Positions 56,197 to 64,000 of a DNA stretch of 64,000 nucleotides are shown here, piece by piece. A program made the position numbers and the translations under genes. This DNA comes from Microbulbifer sp. TB1203 (GTDB lineage Bacteria > Pseudomonadota > Gammaproteobacteria > Pseudomonadales > Cellvibrionaceae), in the NCBI RefSeq assembly GCF_030997045.1, contig NZ_CP116899.1, positions 868,001 through 932,000 of the forward strand, given 5' to 3'. The notes below the pieces were generated by a model. It searched no databases. It saw only the letters and a list, made by a program, of their open reading frames with translations, and had not been told where the DNA came from. The stretch's first letter is position 1. Every line of letters starts with the position of its first letter.

Positions 56197-57321
56197 TTAC
56201 TTGGTTTTCCAGCTATCGACGTACTCGGGTAACTCCACCGCATGGGCATCCGGCAGGATGTTCCAGGGGGTGCGGCTGTCGAGCATGACCGCCACCTCGT
56301 CGGTTTCCTTTCTTGCGTGCCGGGCCCCGGCTTCGAGGGCCTTGGGATGCGGTCCGTGGGTAAAGCCCATGGGATGCAGGGTAAGCATGCCCGGGTGGAT
56401 ATTGTCGCGGCTGAAGAAGTCGCCGCGGTGGTAGAAGATCAGTTCGTCGAAGTCGTCGTTGTTGTGGAAGAAGGGCACTTTCAGAGCGCCGGGATCGCTC
56501 TCGATGGGGCGCGGCGCAAAGGTGCAGACCACGAAGCCGCGGGCCACGAAGGTGGTGTGGGCCGATGGGGGGAGGTGGTAACGATGGCTCATCAGCGGGC
56601 GTATGTCGCGCCAGTTGATGCGCACTGCCAGGTTGTCTCCCTTCCAGCCGGCGGCGTCCAGCGGGTTGAACGGGTAGGTGATTACGGATACCTGCTGGCG
56701 CGCCTTCACCTTTACCTGCCATTCGTCCTCGGTCTGCTGCGCGCGGAATTTGCCGTCCATTGTGGGCACGTCCAGCATTGCCGGGTCGAAGATGGCGTGG
56801 GGACCCACAAGTCCCTTCTCCGGCAGCTGGAAGTGGCCGCCGGTGGCTTCCACCATCAGCAATTCCAGTGGTTCGGCGGGCTCCAGGCGCCACAGGGTGC
56901 CGCGGGGCAGCATGATGTAGTCGCCGTCGCGAATATGCAGGTGGCCGAAATCGCAGTAGAGATCTCCGCTGCCGTTGTGCACGAACAGCAGTTGGTCGCC
57001 GTCGGCGTTGCGGACCAGGTGGTCCATGGCTTCGCGGCAAGTCCACAGGGCCACCAGGCTGTCGCTGTTCTGCAGTATCGGTTTGTGGTCCCAGGGGCTG
57101 TTGCCGCCGTGGGCCATTCTGGTGCTGTCGAAGGCGTGGGGACGCAGCGGACCCTCGAAATTGCTCCAGCCGGTGGGAGGATGGCGGTGGTAAAAATGGG
57201 TGGCCGGGCCGAAGAAGCCCTCCTTGCTCATTTCCCGCTCGTAGGTGTTCGCGGGGAAGTCCGCGTGGGCCTGCCGGCTGGCTTCACCTTCCACGCGCGG
57301 AAAGTTGATCCAGTTTTTCAT
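56197..57321 (-). CDS. hmgA: Homogentisate 1,2-dioxygenase
   Basis: Fe-dependent ring-opening enzyme that makes maleylacetoacetate from homogentisate. 374 residues, shorter than the classical 430-440-residue form. Features: THFYHRHPPTGWSNFEG, two cupin halves, then FFHNNDDFDELIFYHRGDFF with His and acidic metal ligands and GFTHGPHP with the last His. The name is supported by its place between the HPPD and FAH genes. ATG at 57321. Confidence 0.92.
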   Translation of the reverse strand: MKNWINFPRVEGEASRQAHADFPANTYEREMSKEGFFGPATHFYHRHPPTGWSNFEGPLRPHAFDSTRMAHGGNSPWDHKPILQNSDSLVALWTCREAMDHLVRNADGDQLLFVHNGSGDLYCDFGHLHIRDGDYIMLPRGTLWRLEPAEPLELLMVEATGGHFQLPEKGLVGPHAIFDPAMLDVPTMDGKFRAQQTEDEWQVKVKARQQVSVITYPFNPLDAAGWKGDNLAVRINWRDIRPLMSHRYHLPPSAHTTFVARGFVVCTFAPRPIESDPGALKVPFFHNNDDFDELIFYHRGDFFSRDNIHPGMLTLHPMGFTHGPHPKALEAGARHARKETDEVAVMLDSRTPWNILPDAHAVELPEYVDSWKTK

Positions 57322-57348
57322 GAGTTTCCACTTGTCTGTTAATGACCT

Positions 57349-57426
57349 TGTAGGAGCGGCCCATGGCCGCGATCGGCATCAGCAGAACCTTTCTGAGTCA
57401 GATCGCGGCCATGGGCCGCTCCTACA
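57349..57426 (-). repeat. REP-like hairpin, copy B5
   Basis: Perfect 26-bp arms (57349-57374 and 57401-57426) with arm-specific CATGG/CCATG. It lies between the homogentisate dioxygenase and HPPD genes. Confidence 0.9.
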
Positions 57427-57435
57427 CAGGGGCGA

Positions 57436-58497
57436 TTATTTGTCCCGAAGAACCCCGCGGCGAATCTGGTCCAGTTCGATGGATTCGAACAGCGCCTGGA
57501 AGTTGCCCTCGCCGAAGCCCTCGTTGCCCTTGCGCTGGATGATCTCGTAGAAGATCGGGCCGATCACATTCTGGGTGAAAATCTGCAGCAGCAGGCCCTG
57601 GCCCTCGGTGGGGGCGCCGTCGACCAGAATTTTCAGTTTCTGCAGCGCTTCCTTGTCTTCGCCGTGGCCTTTTACCCGCTCATCCAGCTTCTCGTAGTAG
57701 GTGTCCGGGGTGTCCTGGAACTTCACTTCGTGCTTGCGCAGGGTGCGCACGGTTTCATAGATATCATCGGTGCCCAGGGCGATGTGCTGGATGCCTTCTC
57801 CCCGGTACTCTTTCAGGTATTCCTCGATCTGTGACTTGTCGTCGGAGGATTCGTTGATGGGGATACGGATCTTGCCGCAGGGGCTGGTCATGGCGCGGCT
57901 GGTCAGCCCGGTGAGCTTGCCCTCGATATCGAAGTAGCGGATCTCGCGGAAATTGAAAATGTTCTCATAGAAGCCCGCCCACTTGTCCATATTGCCGCGG
58001 TGTACGTTGTGGGTGAGATGATCGATGTAGGTGAGGCCGGCGTCGAACGGGGGCATCTTGCCGGTGGGTACGAAGTCCACATCGTAGATGGTGTTGTTGC
58101 CGTAGCGGTCCACCAGGTAGATGCGGCTGCCGCCAATGCCCTCGATGGCGGGGATGTTCAGTTCCATCGGTCCAGGATGGGTTTCCACCGCGGTGGCCCC
58201 CTTGTCGATGGCCTTGCGGTAGGCCTCTGCGGCGTTCCGGACCCGAAAGCCCATGGCACAGGCGCAGGGGCCGTGCTTTTTGGCGAACCTCTGTGCAAAA
58301 GAGTCCGGTTCGGCGTTGATAATGAAGTTGATGTCTCCCTGTTTGTGCAGGGTGACGTCCTTGGAGCGGTGGCGGGCCACTTCCGCAAAGCCCAGGTGTT
58401 CGAACAGGGAGCGCAGCAGTTCGGGCTCCGGAGCCGCGTACTCCACGAATTCGAAGCCGTCGGTGCCGAGGGGGTTGTCAAACAGCTCTTTGCTCAT
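57436..58497 (-). CDS. hppD: 4-hydroxyphenylpyruvate dioxygenase
   Basis: Alpha-ketoacid-dependent Fe dioxygenase that makes homogentisate from 4-hydroxyphenylpyruvate. 353 residues with two VOC-type halves. Iron ligands are seen as DHLTHNVHRG (His), GIQHIALGTDD (His) and FYEIIQRKG (Glu). ATG at 58497 (MSKELFDNPLGTDGFEF) is preferred to a start 44 residues upstream, as in relatives. First gene of the minus-strand catabolic set, divergent from the MarR gene; the gap holds the MarR promoter and a palindrome. Confidence 0.95.
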   Translation of the reverse strand: MSKELFDNPLGTDGFEFVEYAAPEPELLRSLFEHLGFAEVARHRSKDVTLHKQGDINFIINAEPDSFAQRFAKKHGPCACAMGFRVRNAAEAYRKAIDKGATAVETHPGPMELNIPAIEGIGGSRIYLVDRYGNNTIYDVDFVPTGKMPPFDAGLTYIDHLTHNVHRGNMDKWAGFYENIFNFREIRYFDIEGKLTGLTSRAMTSPCGKIRIPINESSDDKSQIEEYLKEYRGEGIQHIALGTDDIYETVRTLRKHEVKFQDTPDTYYEKLDERVKGHGEDKEALQKLKILVDGAPTEGQGLLLQIFTQNVIGPIFYEIIQRKGNEGFGEGNFQALFESIELDQIRRGVLRDK

Positions 58498-58658
58498 CAC
58501 GGGTGCCTCATATCTCTGGTCCCACTGCGCAAATATTTTGCGTCGCGACGGGTTATGGATACCAAAAATGGCGTGCAAAGCCGTATAATGCGCGGCCAAT
58601 TTCCTGTGCCATTGGGGGCCGGGCTTCACCGGAAAATTTTCGGCGATAGTGGTTACAA

Positions 58659-58687
58659 TTGAAACTAATGTTAGTTACATTTATAGC
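58659..58687 (+). promoter_or_regulatory. marR-type promoter with palindrome in the spacer
   Basis: TTGAAA (58659-58664), 17-bp spacer, TATAGC (58682-58687). The palindrome AACTAA-TG-TTAGTT (58663-58676) lies between the hexamers, as expected for a MarR operator that controls both divergent units. Confidence 0.6.
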
Positions 58688-58729
58688 CTGATTCAAATAT
58701 CCCCCCGCGCAAAGCAGGTATCCAGAGAG

Positions 58730-59227
58730 ATGACAACCGAAAACCGGGGCCCGCAGGAGGCGGCAGGGCCCGACGATCTGCACCTGGAGAAGTTTCTGCC
58801 TTATCGCCTGTCGGTGCTTTCCAACCGGGTGAGCAATGCGATAGCCCAAGCTTATGGTGCCCGTTTCGACCTGACCATTCCCGCCTGGCGGGTGATGGCG
58901 ATACTGGGGCGTTTCCCGGACCTGTCCGCCGCCGAGTTGGTGGAGCAGACCGCTATGGACAAGGTAGCCATCAGCCGCGCGGTGTCCTCACTACTGAAAA
59001 ACGATTACATCACCCGCAGCGAGGACCCGGCGGACCGCCGCCGCCAGGTGCTGAACCTGTCCGAGCTGGGGCGGGAGGTGTACGAGCGCATAGTTCCGCT
59101 GGCGCAGCGGTACGAGCGCGACCTGATGGCTTCGCTCACCGACGAAGAGCGCCGCCAGTTGGACAGCATTATTGAAAAACTGATGGACCGCGCTCAGGCC
59201 TGGGCCGAGAGCGGTTTGATGGATTGA
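58730..59227 (+). CDS. MarR-family regulator of tyrosine catabolism
   Basis: 165-residue winged-helix repressor: LTIPAWRVMAILGRFPDLSA, VEQTAMDKVAISRAVSSLLKN and DPADRRRQVLNLSELGREV with the wing. It lies between the HPPD gene (divergent) and the aromatic aminotransferase gene (25 bp downstream, same strand). It likely represses both and responds to an aromatic intermediate. ATG at 58730 is favoured because homologues start here. Confidence 0.9.
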   Translation: MTTENRGPQEAAGPDDLHLEKFLPYRLSVLSNRVSNAIAQAYGARFDLTIPAWRVMAILGRFPDLSAAELVEQTAMDKVAISRAVSSLLKNDYITRSEDPADRRRQVLNLSELGREVYERIVPLAQRYERDLMASLTDEERRQLDSIIEKLMDRAQAWAESGLMD

Positions 59228-59252
59228 GAGAAAAAATCGCAGGAGTTTCCGC

Positions 59253-60443
59253 ATGTTTGAGCATATGAGCAGTCTGCCGCCCGATCCGATCCTGGGCCTG
59301 CTGGCAAGCTACCGCGCCGACGACAATCCCGACAAGATCGACCTGGGCGTGGGGGTGTACAAGGACGAGTCCGGCCACACACCGGTGCTGCAGGCGGTCA
59401 AGGAAGCGGAGACCCGACTTCTGCAGAGCGAGGAAACCAAGGCCTATATCGGCCCCGCCGGCACGCCGGGTTTCAACAGCGCCATGCAGGAACTGGTCCT
59501 GGGGGCCGAACACCCGGCACTGCTCGCCAACCGTGTGCGTTCCGCGCAGACCCCCGGTGGCTGTGGCGCGCTTCGTGTGCTCGCGGAGTTCACCAACCGC
59601 GCCAAGCCCGGCGCCACCATCTGGGTGAGCGATCCCACATGGGCCAACCATGTGCCCCTGCTGGGCAACGCCGGCCTGAAGATCGAGAGCTACCCCTACT
59701 ACGATCGCGCCACCAGCAGCCTGCGGTTCGACGCCATGGTGGAGACCCTGAAGAATGTGGGCGAGGGCGATCTGGTGCTGTTCCACGCATGCTGCCACAA
59801 CCCCTGCGGCGCGGACCTGAACCGCGAGCAGTGGCAACTGCTTGCGGAGATGGCACAGAAGCAGGGCTTTACACCGTTTGTCGACATGGCCTATCAGGGC
59901 TTTGGTGAAAGCCTGGGCGACGACGCCTGGGGCCTGCGCCTGATGGCGGAATCGGTGCCGGAAATGCTGGTGGCCGCGTCCTGTTCAAAAAATTTCGGCC
60001 TCTACCGCGAACGCGTGGGCCTGGCCATGGTGATCTATAACGATACCGCTGCCGCCGACAAGGGCCAGAGCCAGATGCTCAATGTGGTGCGCGGCAACTA
60101 TTCCATGCCCCCCTCCCACGGTGCGGCGATCGTGGAGTCCATCCTCACCGACGCCGGCCTGCGGGCCAACTGGGAGGCAGAACTGGAGGAGATGCGCGAG
60201 CGCATCAACGGCCTGCGCGCCGGCCTGGTGGAAAATCTGGAAGCGGCCGGCGCCGCTGGCGATTTCAGCTTTATTCAGCGCCAGAACGGTATGTTCTCTT
60301 TCCTGGGCATCACCCCGGAACAGGTGCAGCGCCTGCAGCGGGAGTACTCCATCTATATGGTGGATTCCAGCCGAATTAGCATCGCCGGGCTGAGCCAGAG
60401 CAATATGGAGTATTTCTGCAGGGCCGTGGCCAGCATACTCTGA
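59253..60443 (+). CDS. tyrB: Aromatic amino acid aminotransferase
   Basis: PLP-dependent class I aminotransferase, 396 residues, that converts tyrosine (or phenylalanine, aspartate) to its keto acid. Core motifs: NPDKIDLGVGVYKDESG, TPGGCGALR, ACCHNPCGADL, PFVDMAYQGFGESL, SCSKNFGLYRERVG with the PLP Lys, and the C-terminal SRISIAGLS with the substrate Arg. Its place next to the HPPD genes supports tyrosine as the main substrate. AGGAG precedes the ATG. Confidence 0.93.
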   Translation: MFEHMSSLPPDPILGLLASYRADDNPDKIDLGVGVYKDESGHTPVLQAVKEAETRLLQSEETKAYIGPAGTPGFNSAMQELVLGAEHPALLANRVRSAQTPGGCGALRVLAEFTNRAKPGATIWVSDPTWANHVPLLGNAGLKIESYPYYDRATSSLRFDAMVETLKNVGEGDLVLFHACCHNPCGADLNREQWQLLAEMAQKQGFTPFVDMAYQGFGESLGDDAWGLRLMAESVPEMLVAASCSKNFGLYRERVGLAMVIYNDTAAADKGQSQMLNVVRGNYSMPPSHGAAIVESILTDAGLRANWEAELEEMRERINGLRAGLVENLEAAGAAGDFSFIQRQNGMFSFLGITPEQVQRLQREYSIYMVDSSRISIAGLSQSNMEYFCRAVASIL

Positions 60444-60474
60444 ACCCGGGATCGCGGAGTTGTTTACCTTGGAG

Positions 60475-60570
60475 CGCTGAAGGCTCCAGCTCCACCTCGC
60501 GGGCCGCAGGCCCGCCATCTCGCCATCTGTAGGAGCGGCGGGGCGGCCATCCGCCCATGGCCGCGATAGG
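60475..60570 (+). repeat. Paired hairpins G2 and REP-like copy B6
   Basis: GGAGCGCTGAAGGCTCC and GCGGGCCGCAGGCCCGC (60475-60516) are followed by a B-family copy (60528-60570) with the same GGGCGGccatCCGCCC as copy B1. It fills the gap before aroF. Confidence 0.65.
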
Positions 60571-60590
60571 ACTTTCCACAGGGAGCCACC

Positions 60591-61955
60591 GTGTCCGACT
60601 CTTCAACCCAACCCTGGACCCCGCAGAGCTGGCGCAACTTCACCGCCCGCCAGCAACCCAATTATGAATCTTCCGACCAGGTCACCGAAGTCGATCGCCA
60701 ACTGGCCGGCTATCCACCGCTGGTATTCGCCGCCGAGGCCCGCGAGCTGCGCCGCCAATTAGCGCAGGTGGCGGAAGGAAATGCCTTCCTGCTGCAGGGG
60801 GGCGACTGCGCCGAATCCTTCGCCGACTTCAATGCCAACCGTATCCGCGACACCTTCAAGGTGCTGTTGCAGATGGCGGTGGTGCTCACTTTCGCCGGCA
60901 ACCTGCCGGTGGTGAAGGTGGCGCGCATGGCCGGCCAATACGCCAAGCCGCGCTCCTCGGATATGGAAACCGTCGATGGCGTGGAGCTGCCCAGCTACCG
61001 CGGCGATATCGTCAACGGTATCGAATTCACCGAACAGGCGCGGCGGCCGGACCCGCAGCGGATGCTCACCGCCTACAACCAGTCCGCCGCAACCCTCAAC
61101 CTGCTGCGCGCTTTCGCCCAGGGCGGCCTCGCCGACCTGCACCAAGTGCACGGTTGGAACCTGAGTTACCTGGAAAACAATCCCCAGCGGGAAAAATACG
61201 CGCAGTTGGCGGAGCGGCTGCAGGAGGCGCTGGAGTTTATGGCGGTGTGCGGGGTGACCTCGGGGAATACGCCGGCGATTCGCGAAACAGTGCTCTATAC
61301 CTCTCACGAAGCGCTGCTGCTCAATTACGAACAGGCACTGACCCGCACCGACAGCCTCACCGGCAAATGGTACGACTGTTCGGCACATATGCTGTGGATC
61401 GGCGAGCGCACCCGCCAGTTGGATGGTGCCCACGTGGAATTTCTCTCCGGCGTGTGGAATCCCATCGGGGTCAAAGTGGGGCCGGGTATGAGCGGCGACG
61501 AATTGCTGCAGCTGATCGACAGGCTCAACCCCAATAATGAGCCCGGCCGCCTGACGCTGATCACCCGGATGGGCGCCGATACTCTGGGTGAAAAGCTGCC
61601 GGCACTGGTGCGCGCGGTGAAGAGGGAGGGGCGCTCGGTGGTGTGGAGCACCGACCCCATGCACGGCAACACGGTCAAGGCCAGCAGCGGCTACAAGACC
61701 CGCGATTTCGACAAGATACTGCGGGAGATCCGCGATTTCTTCGCCGTGCACCGTGCCGAGGGGACACATCCCGGCGGCATCCACCTGGAGATGACCGGCC
61801 AGCATGTCACCGAATGCACCGGCGGCGCCTGGAAGATTTCCGAGGCGGATTTGGCCACCTGCTACCGCACTCAGTGCGATCCGCGCCTGAATGCGGACCA
61901 AGTGCTGGAACTGGCCTTCTGCGTAGCCGAGTGGCTGCGCGACGGCCGCACATAA
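60591..61955 (+). CDS. Class II 3-deoxy-7-phosphoheptulonate synthase
   Basis: Plant-type DAHP synthase, 454 residues, first step of the shikimate pathway from PEP and erythrose 4-phosphate. Features: TPQSWRNFTARQQPNYE, LLQGGDCAESFADF, VKVARMAGQYAKPRSS, LPSYRGDIVNG, LITRMGADTLGEKLP, STDPMHGNTVK and HLEMTGQHVTECTGG. GTG start at 60591 with GGAG upstream. It lies beside the tyrosine breakdown genes, so it may be regulated with aromatic balance, but no shared promoter is seen. Confidence 0.95.
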   Translation: MSDSSTQPWTPQSWRNFTARQQPNYESSDQVTEVDRQLAGYPPLVFAAEARELRRQLAQVAEGNAFLLQGGDCAESFADFNANRIRDTFKVLLQMAVVLTFAGNLPVVKVARMAGQYAKPRSSDMETVDGVELPSYRGDIVNGIEFTEQARRPDPQRMLTAYNQSAATLNLLRAFAQGGLADLHQVHGWNLSYLENNPQREKYAQLAERLQEALEFMAVCGVTSGNTPAIRETVLYTSHEALLLNYEQALTRTDSLTGKWYDCSAHMLWIGERTRQLDGAHVEFLSGVWNPIGVKVGPGMSGDELLQLIDRLNPNNEPGRLTLITRMGADTLGEKLPALVRAVKREGRSVVWSTDPMHGNTVKASSGYKTRDFDKILREIRDFFAVHRAEGTHPGGIHLEMTGQHVTECTGGAWKISEADLATCYRTQCDPRLNADQVLELAFCVAEWLRDGRT

Positions 61956-61977
61956 TTTTCCAGACCGCCTCCCTGGG

Positions 61978-62133
61978 AACGCCGAGCTCCAGCTCGGCAA
62001 TCGCCCCGCAGGGGCGACAGTAGATTGACGGCTACCGGAATGCTGCCAGGTTGGTGGCTCCGATCGGCTCCGTCGTCGATGGCCGCCCGGGAAAAAAACT
62101 CATCGGTAAATATTTCCCGGGCGGCCATCGACG
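61978..62133 (+). repeat. Paired hairpins G3 and a perfect 21-bp inverted repeat
   Basis: GCCGAGCtccaGCTCGGC and CGCCCCgcaGGGGCG (61984-62020) are followed by perfect 21-bp arms (62074-62094 and 62113-62133) around an 18-nt A-rich loop. No T run follows. The whole gap 61956-62214 is made of these repeats. Confidence 0.75.
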
Positions 62134-62214
62134 CCAGGGCCTGGCCTCGCGCCAGCCGAAAAGTCTTGCAGTGCTTGGCTCATCTTTTTACTTTGACTCA
62201 ACTTGGGGGTGCCC

Positions 62215-62895
62215 ATGTACCAACTGTTTATCGCCAACAAAAACTACTCTTCCTGGTCCCTGCGGCCCTGGCTGCTGCTGCGCCAGCTGGAGATTCCCTT
62301 CGGTGAGGAGCTGGTCACTTTCGAAGAGGGCGGCAGTTGGGACAAGTTCCGCCGCTTTGCTCCCAACGGCCTGGTGCCCTGCCTGGTGGATGGGGAGGCA
62401 ACCGTCTGGGATTCCCTGGCGATCGCCGAGTACCTGGCTGAGGAGCACCCCGGAATCTGGCCGGTGGAGAAGGGGTCTCGGGCCTGGGCCCGCTGCGCCG
62501 CGGCGGAGATGCATTCAGGCTTTTTCGCCCTGCGGGATATCTGCTCCATGAATTGCGGTGTACGCGTGCAGCTCGCGGAAATTCCCGCGAAACTGCAAAA
62601 GGATATCGATCGCATCGACGAGCTCTGGTGTGAAGGGTTGCGGCGCTTTGGCGGGCCCTACTTGGCCGGAGAGGAATTCACAGCGGTGGACGCCTTCTTT
62701 GCCCCCGTGGCCATCCGCGCAAAGAGTTATTCCCTGCCGCTGAGCGATACCGCGGCCGCTTACGCCGAACGGCTGCTGCAGCTGCCGGCCATGCAGGCGT
62801 GGATCGCCGAGGCGTTGCAGGAGCCCTGGCGCGAGGTCGGTCACGAGGAGGAGTTGCTTCGCGCCGGCGCCATCCTCGAGGATCTCCGCCAGTAG
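62215..62895 (+). CDS. Glutathione S-transferase family protein
   Basis: 226 residues. The thioredoxin-like N half has the active-site region NKNYSSWSLRPWLLLRQ and the GSH-binding NGLVPCLVDGE, VWDSLAIAEYLAE. The C half is alpha-helical with YLAGEEFTAVDAFFAP. It resembles bacterial GSTs of uncertain substrate. ATG at 62215 is preceded by GGGGGTG; a GTG four codons earlier is less likely. Confidence 0.9.
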   Translation: MYQLFIANKNYSSWSLRPWLLLRQLEIPFGEELVTFEEGGSWDKFRRFAPNGLVPCLVDGEATVWDSLAIAEYLAEEHPGIWPVEKGSRAWARCAAAEMHSGFFALRDICSMNCGVRVQLAEIPAKLQKDIDRIDELWCEGLRRFGGPYLAGEEFTAVDAFFAPVAIRAKSYSLPLSDTAAAYAERLLQLPAMQAWIAEALQEPWREVGHEEELLRAGAILEDLRQ

Positions 62896-62935
62896 TCGAC
62901 GGGGCACCGAAGCCTCTGTCGAGAGCGGTCGGCGG

Positions 62936-62960
62936 CTGGGCGAATATTGTGTTCGCCCAG
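62936..62960 (+). other. Hairpin after the GST gene
   Basis: Perfect 9-bp stem CTGGGCGAA/TTCGCCCAG with a 7-nt loop; related to the stem at 49689-49709. The 436-bp gap 62896-63331 shows nothing else convincing. Confidence 0.5.
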
Positions 62961-63331
62961 GCATCTCCGAATACTCCGAAGCATCACCTCCGTCTCCATT
63001 TTCGGCCATCTCACCAGTCCGAAATCCGGCCTATTCCGGTGCCAGCGGCGTTCCCGGACCAATCGCCAATCACCTTAACCCAGCGCATCGGCCAGCAAAT
63101 ACAGAATCTAAAAGAATACACTTAAAAAGTCGTTATCAATTTATAAATAGTACTCTCTGAAAGGCCTGTCTCAAGCACTAAGTTGGCCAGAGCAGGGGTT
63201 TGTCGCGGAAATCTTTCTGCCTGTCGCCCTGGGGCGCAGACGGCGCGCCGTTGCATGGCAGCCGCGGGGTGAAAAGCGTTAGACTCGGGCGATTAAAAAC
63301 TAAAGAAAAGTAGTACCACAGGAGAAAACCC

Positions 63332-64000
63332 ATGCGCCAGACACTGATCGCGCTGTCTATTGCCGCCGCGCTGGCCGCCACCGGTTGCGACAAAGAAGCC
63401 CAGCAGAGCCGGCCAGCACAGGACAACGCGCCTTCTGCGAACGAAGCCGCAAGTGCGGCCGCGGAGAAGAGGAATCCACTGTTGGCCGAGTGGACCGGCC
63501 CCTACGGTGGTGTGCCTGCCTTCGACAAGATGGAGGTGTCGGACCTGAAGCCGGCCCTGGAAGCCGCCATGAGCAAGAATCTGGCGGAGATAGACGCGAT
63601 CACTGCCAATCCCGAGGCGCCGACCTTTTCCAATACCATCGAGGCACTGGAACGCAGCGGCGGCGAACTGGACCGCGTCTTCGCCTACTACGGCATCTGG
63701 AGCGCCAATATGTCCTCCCCGGAGTTTCGCGTCATCCAGCAGGAGATGGCTCCGAAGCTGGCGGATTTCGAATCCCGGATTATCCAGAACGACAAGCTGT
63801 TCCAGCGGATCAAGGCCGTTTATGACCAGCGCAACGAATCCGACCTGAATGCCGAGCAACAACGCGTGGTGGAACTCATCTACGACGAGTTCGCCACCAA
63901 TGGCGCGACCCTCACCGGCGAGGCCAAAAAGCGTTACGGGGAAATCAACCAGCGTCTCGCGGAGCTGCATACCCGGTTTTCCAATAATGTGCTGGCGGAC
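63332..64000 (+). CDS. M3 family metallopeptidase, partial (Dcp/oligopeptidase-A-like)
   Basis: The frame from ATG 63332 stays open to the window end, giving 223 residues of a larger protein. AGGAGAAAA precedes the ATG. The start is a lipoprotein signal with lipobox LAATGC followed by a low-complexity linker. The later sequence, NPLLAEWTGPYGGVPAFDKM and TFSNTIEALERSGGELDRVF, matches the N-terminal helical part of the M3 peptidase family (Dcp type), where exported dipeptidyl carboxypeptidases belong. The zinc HExxH motif lies beyond the window. Confidence 0.88.
   Translation, partial: MRQTLIALSIAAALAATGCDKEAQQSRPAQDNAPSANEAASAAAEKRNPLLAEWTGPYGGVPAFDKMEVSDLKPALEAAMSKNLAEIDAITANPEAPTFSNTIEALERSGGELDRVFAYYGIWSANMSSPEFRVIQQEMAPKLADFESRIIQNDKLFQRIKAVYDQRNESDLNAEQQRVVELIYDEFATNGATLTGEAKKRYGEINQRLAELHTRFSNNVLAD

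Overview
The window is about 60% GC, densely coded and gammaproteobacterial. Gene order around rpsA-ihfB / wbpM-uvrB resembles Pseudomonas. The abundant dispersed hairpin repeats, the marine-type tyrosine catabolic genes and the MarR-controlled HPPD operon point to a marine Cellvibrionales-like bacterium, possibly Microbulbifer. That genus call is inference, not proof.

Layout. 1-2.8 kb: ihfB, lapA, lapB and pyrF. 2.9-6.8 kb: a three-gene sugar-lipid initiation module (NDP-sugar reductase/epimerase, WbpL-like transferase, WbpM-like dehydratase) in the slot that holds the whole O-antigen cluster in P. aeruginosa. 6.8-17.8 kb: tRNA-Asn, uvrB, tRNA-Val, then the translation block thrS-infC-rpmI-rplT-pheS-pheT-ihfA-merR and tRNA-Pro. 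17.9-25.7 kb: a broken SIR2-like gene, ppnN, an epoxide-hydrolase-like enzyme, rlmJ, truC, rtcB behind a structured leader, and ychJ. 25.8-30.8 kb: a TetR-RND efflux set. 31-34.7 kb: secreted or lipoprotein genes of poorly known function. 34.4-39.9 kb: a seven-gene PspA-type membrane cluster (yjfI-yjfJ-K+ channel-yjfK-yjfL-yjfM-yjfC order) with a divergent DUF6471 gene. 40-52.6 kb: hybrid histidine kinase, orphan HTH protein, paired amidohydrolases, MAPEG protein, SOS-controlled yebG, LysE exporter, an ECF sigma operon, dipeptidase and MscS channel. 52.6-60.4 kb: SDR, AraC regulator and a complete tyrosine-to-fumarate pathway (tyrB-type aminotransferase, HPPD, homogentisate dioxygenase, FAH, maleylacetoacetate isomerase) with a MarR regulator. 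60.6-64 kb: class II DAHP synthase, a GST and the start of an M3 peptidase.

The most interesting signals are these. (1) Four alternately pairing RNA segments with a terminator between segments 3 and 4 lie just upstream of rtcB. (2) In the yjf-type cluster the DUF1190 lipoprotein ends in Gly-Gly next to a glutathionylspermidine-synthase-like ligase. (3) Several families of dispersed hairpins are present, one with a conserved core inside arms that are different but perfectly self-complementary in each copy, and one inserted at every junction of the tyrosine operon with covarying arms. (4) One of a pair of amidohydrolases has lost its metal-binding HxH motif. No CRISPR array, rRNA operon, prophage or intact insertion sequence was seen.
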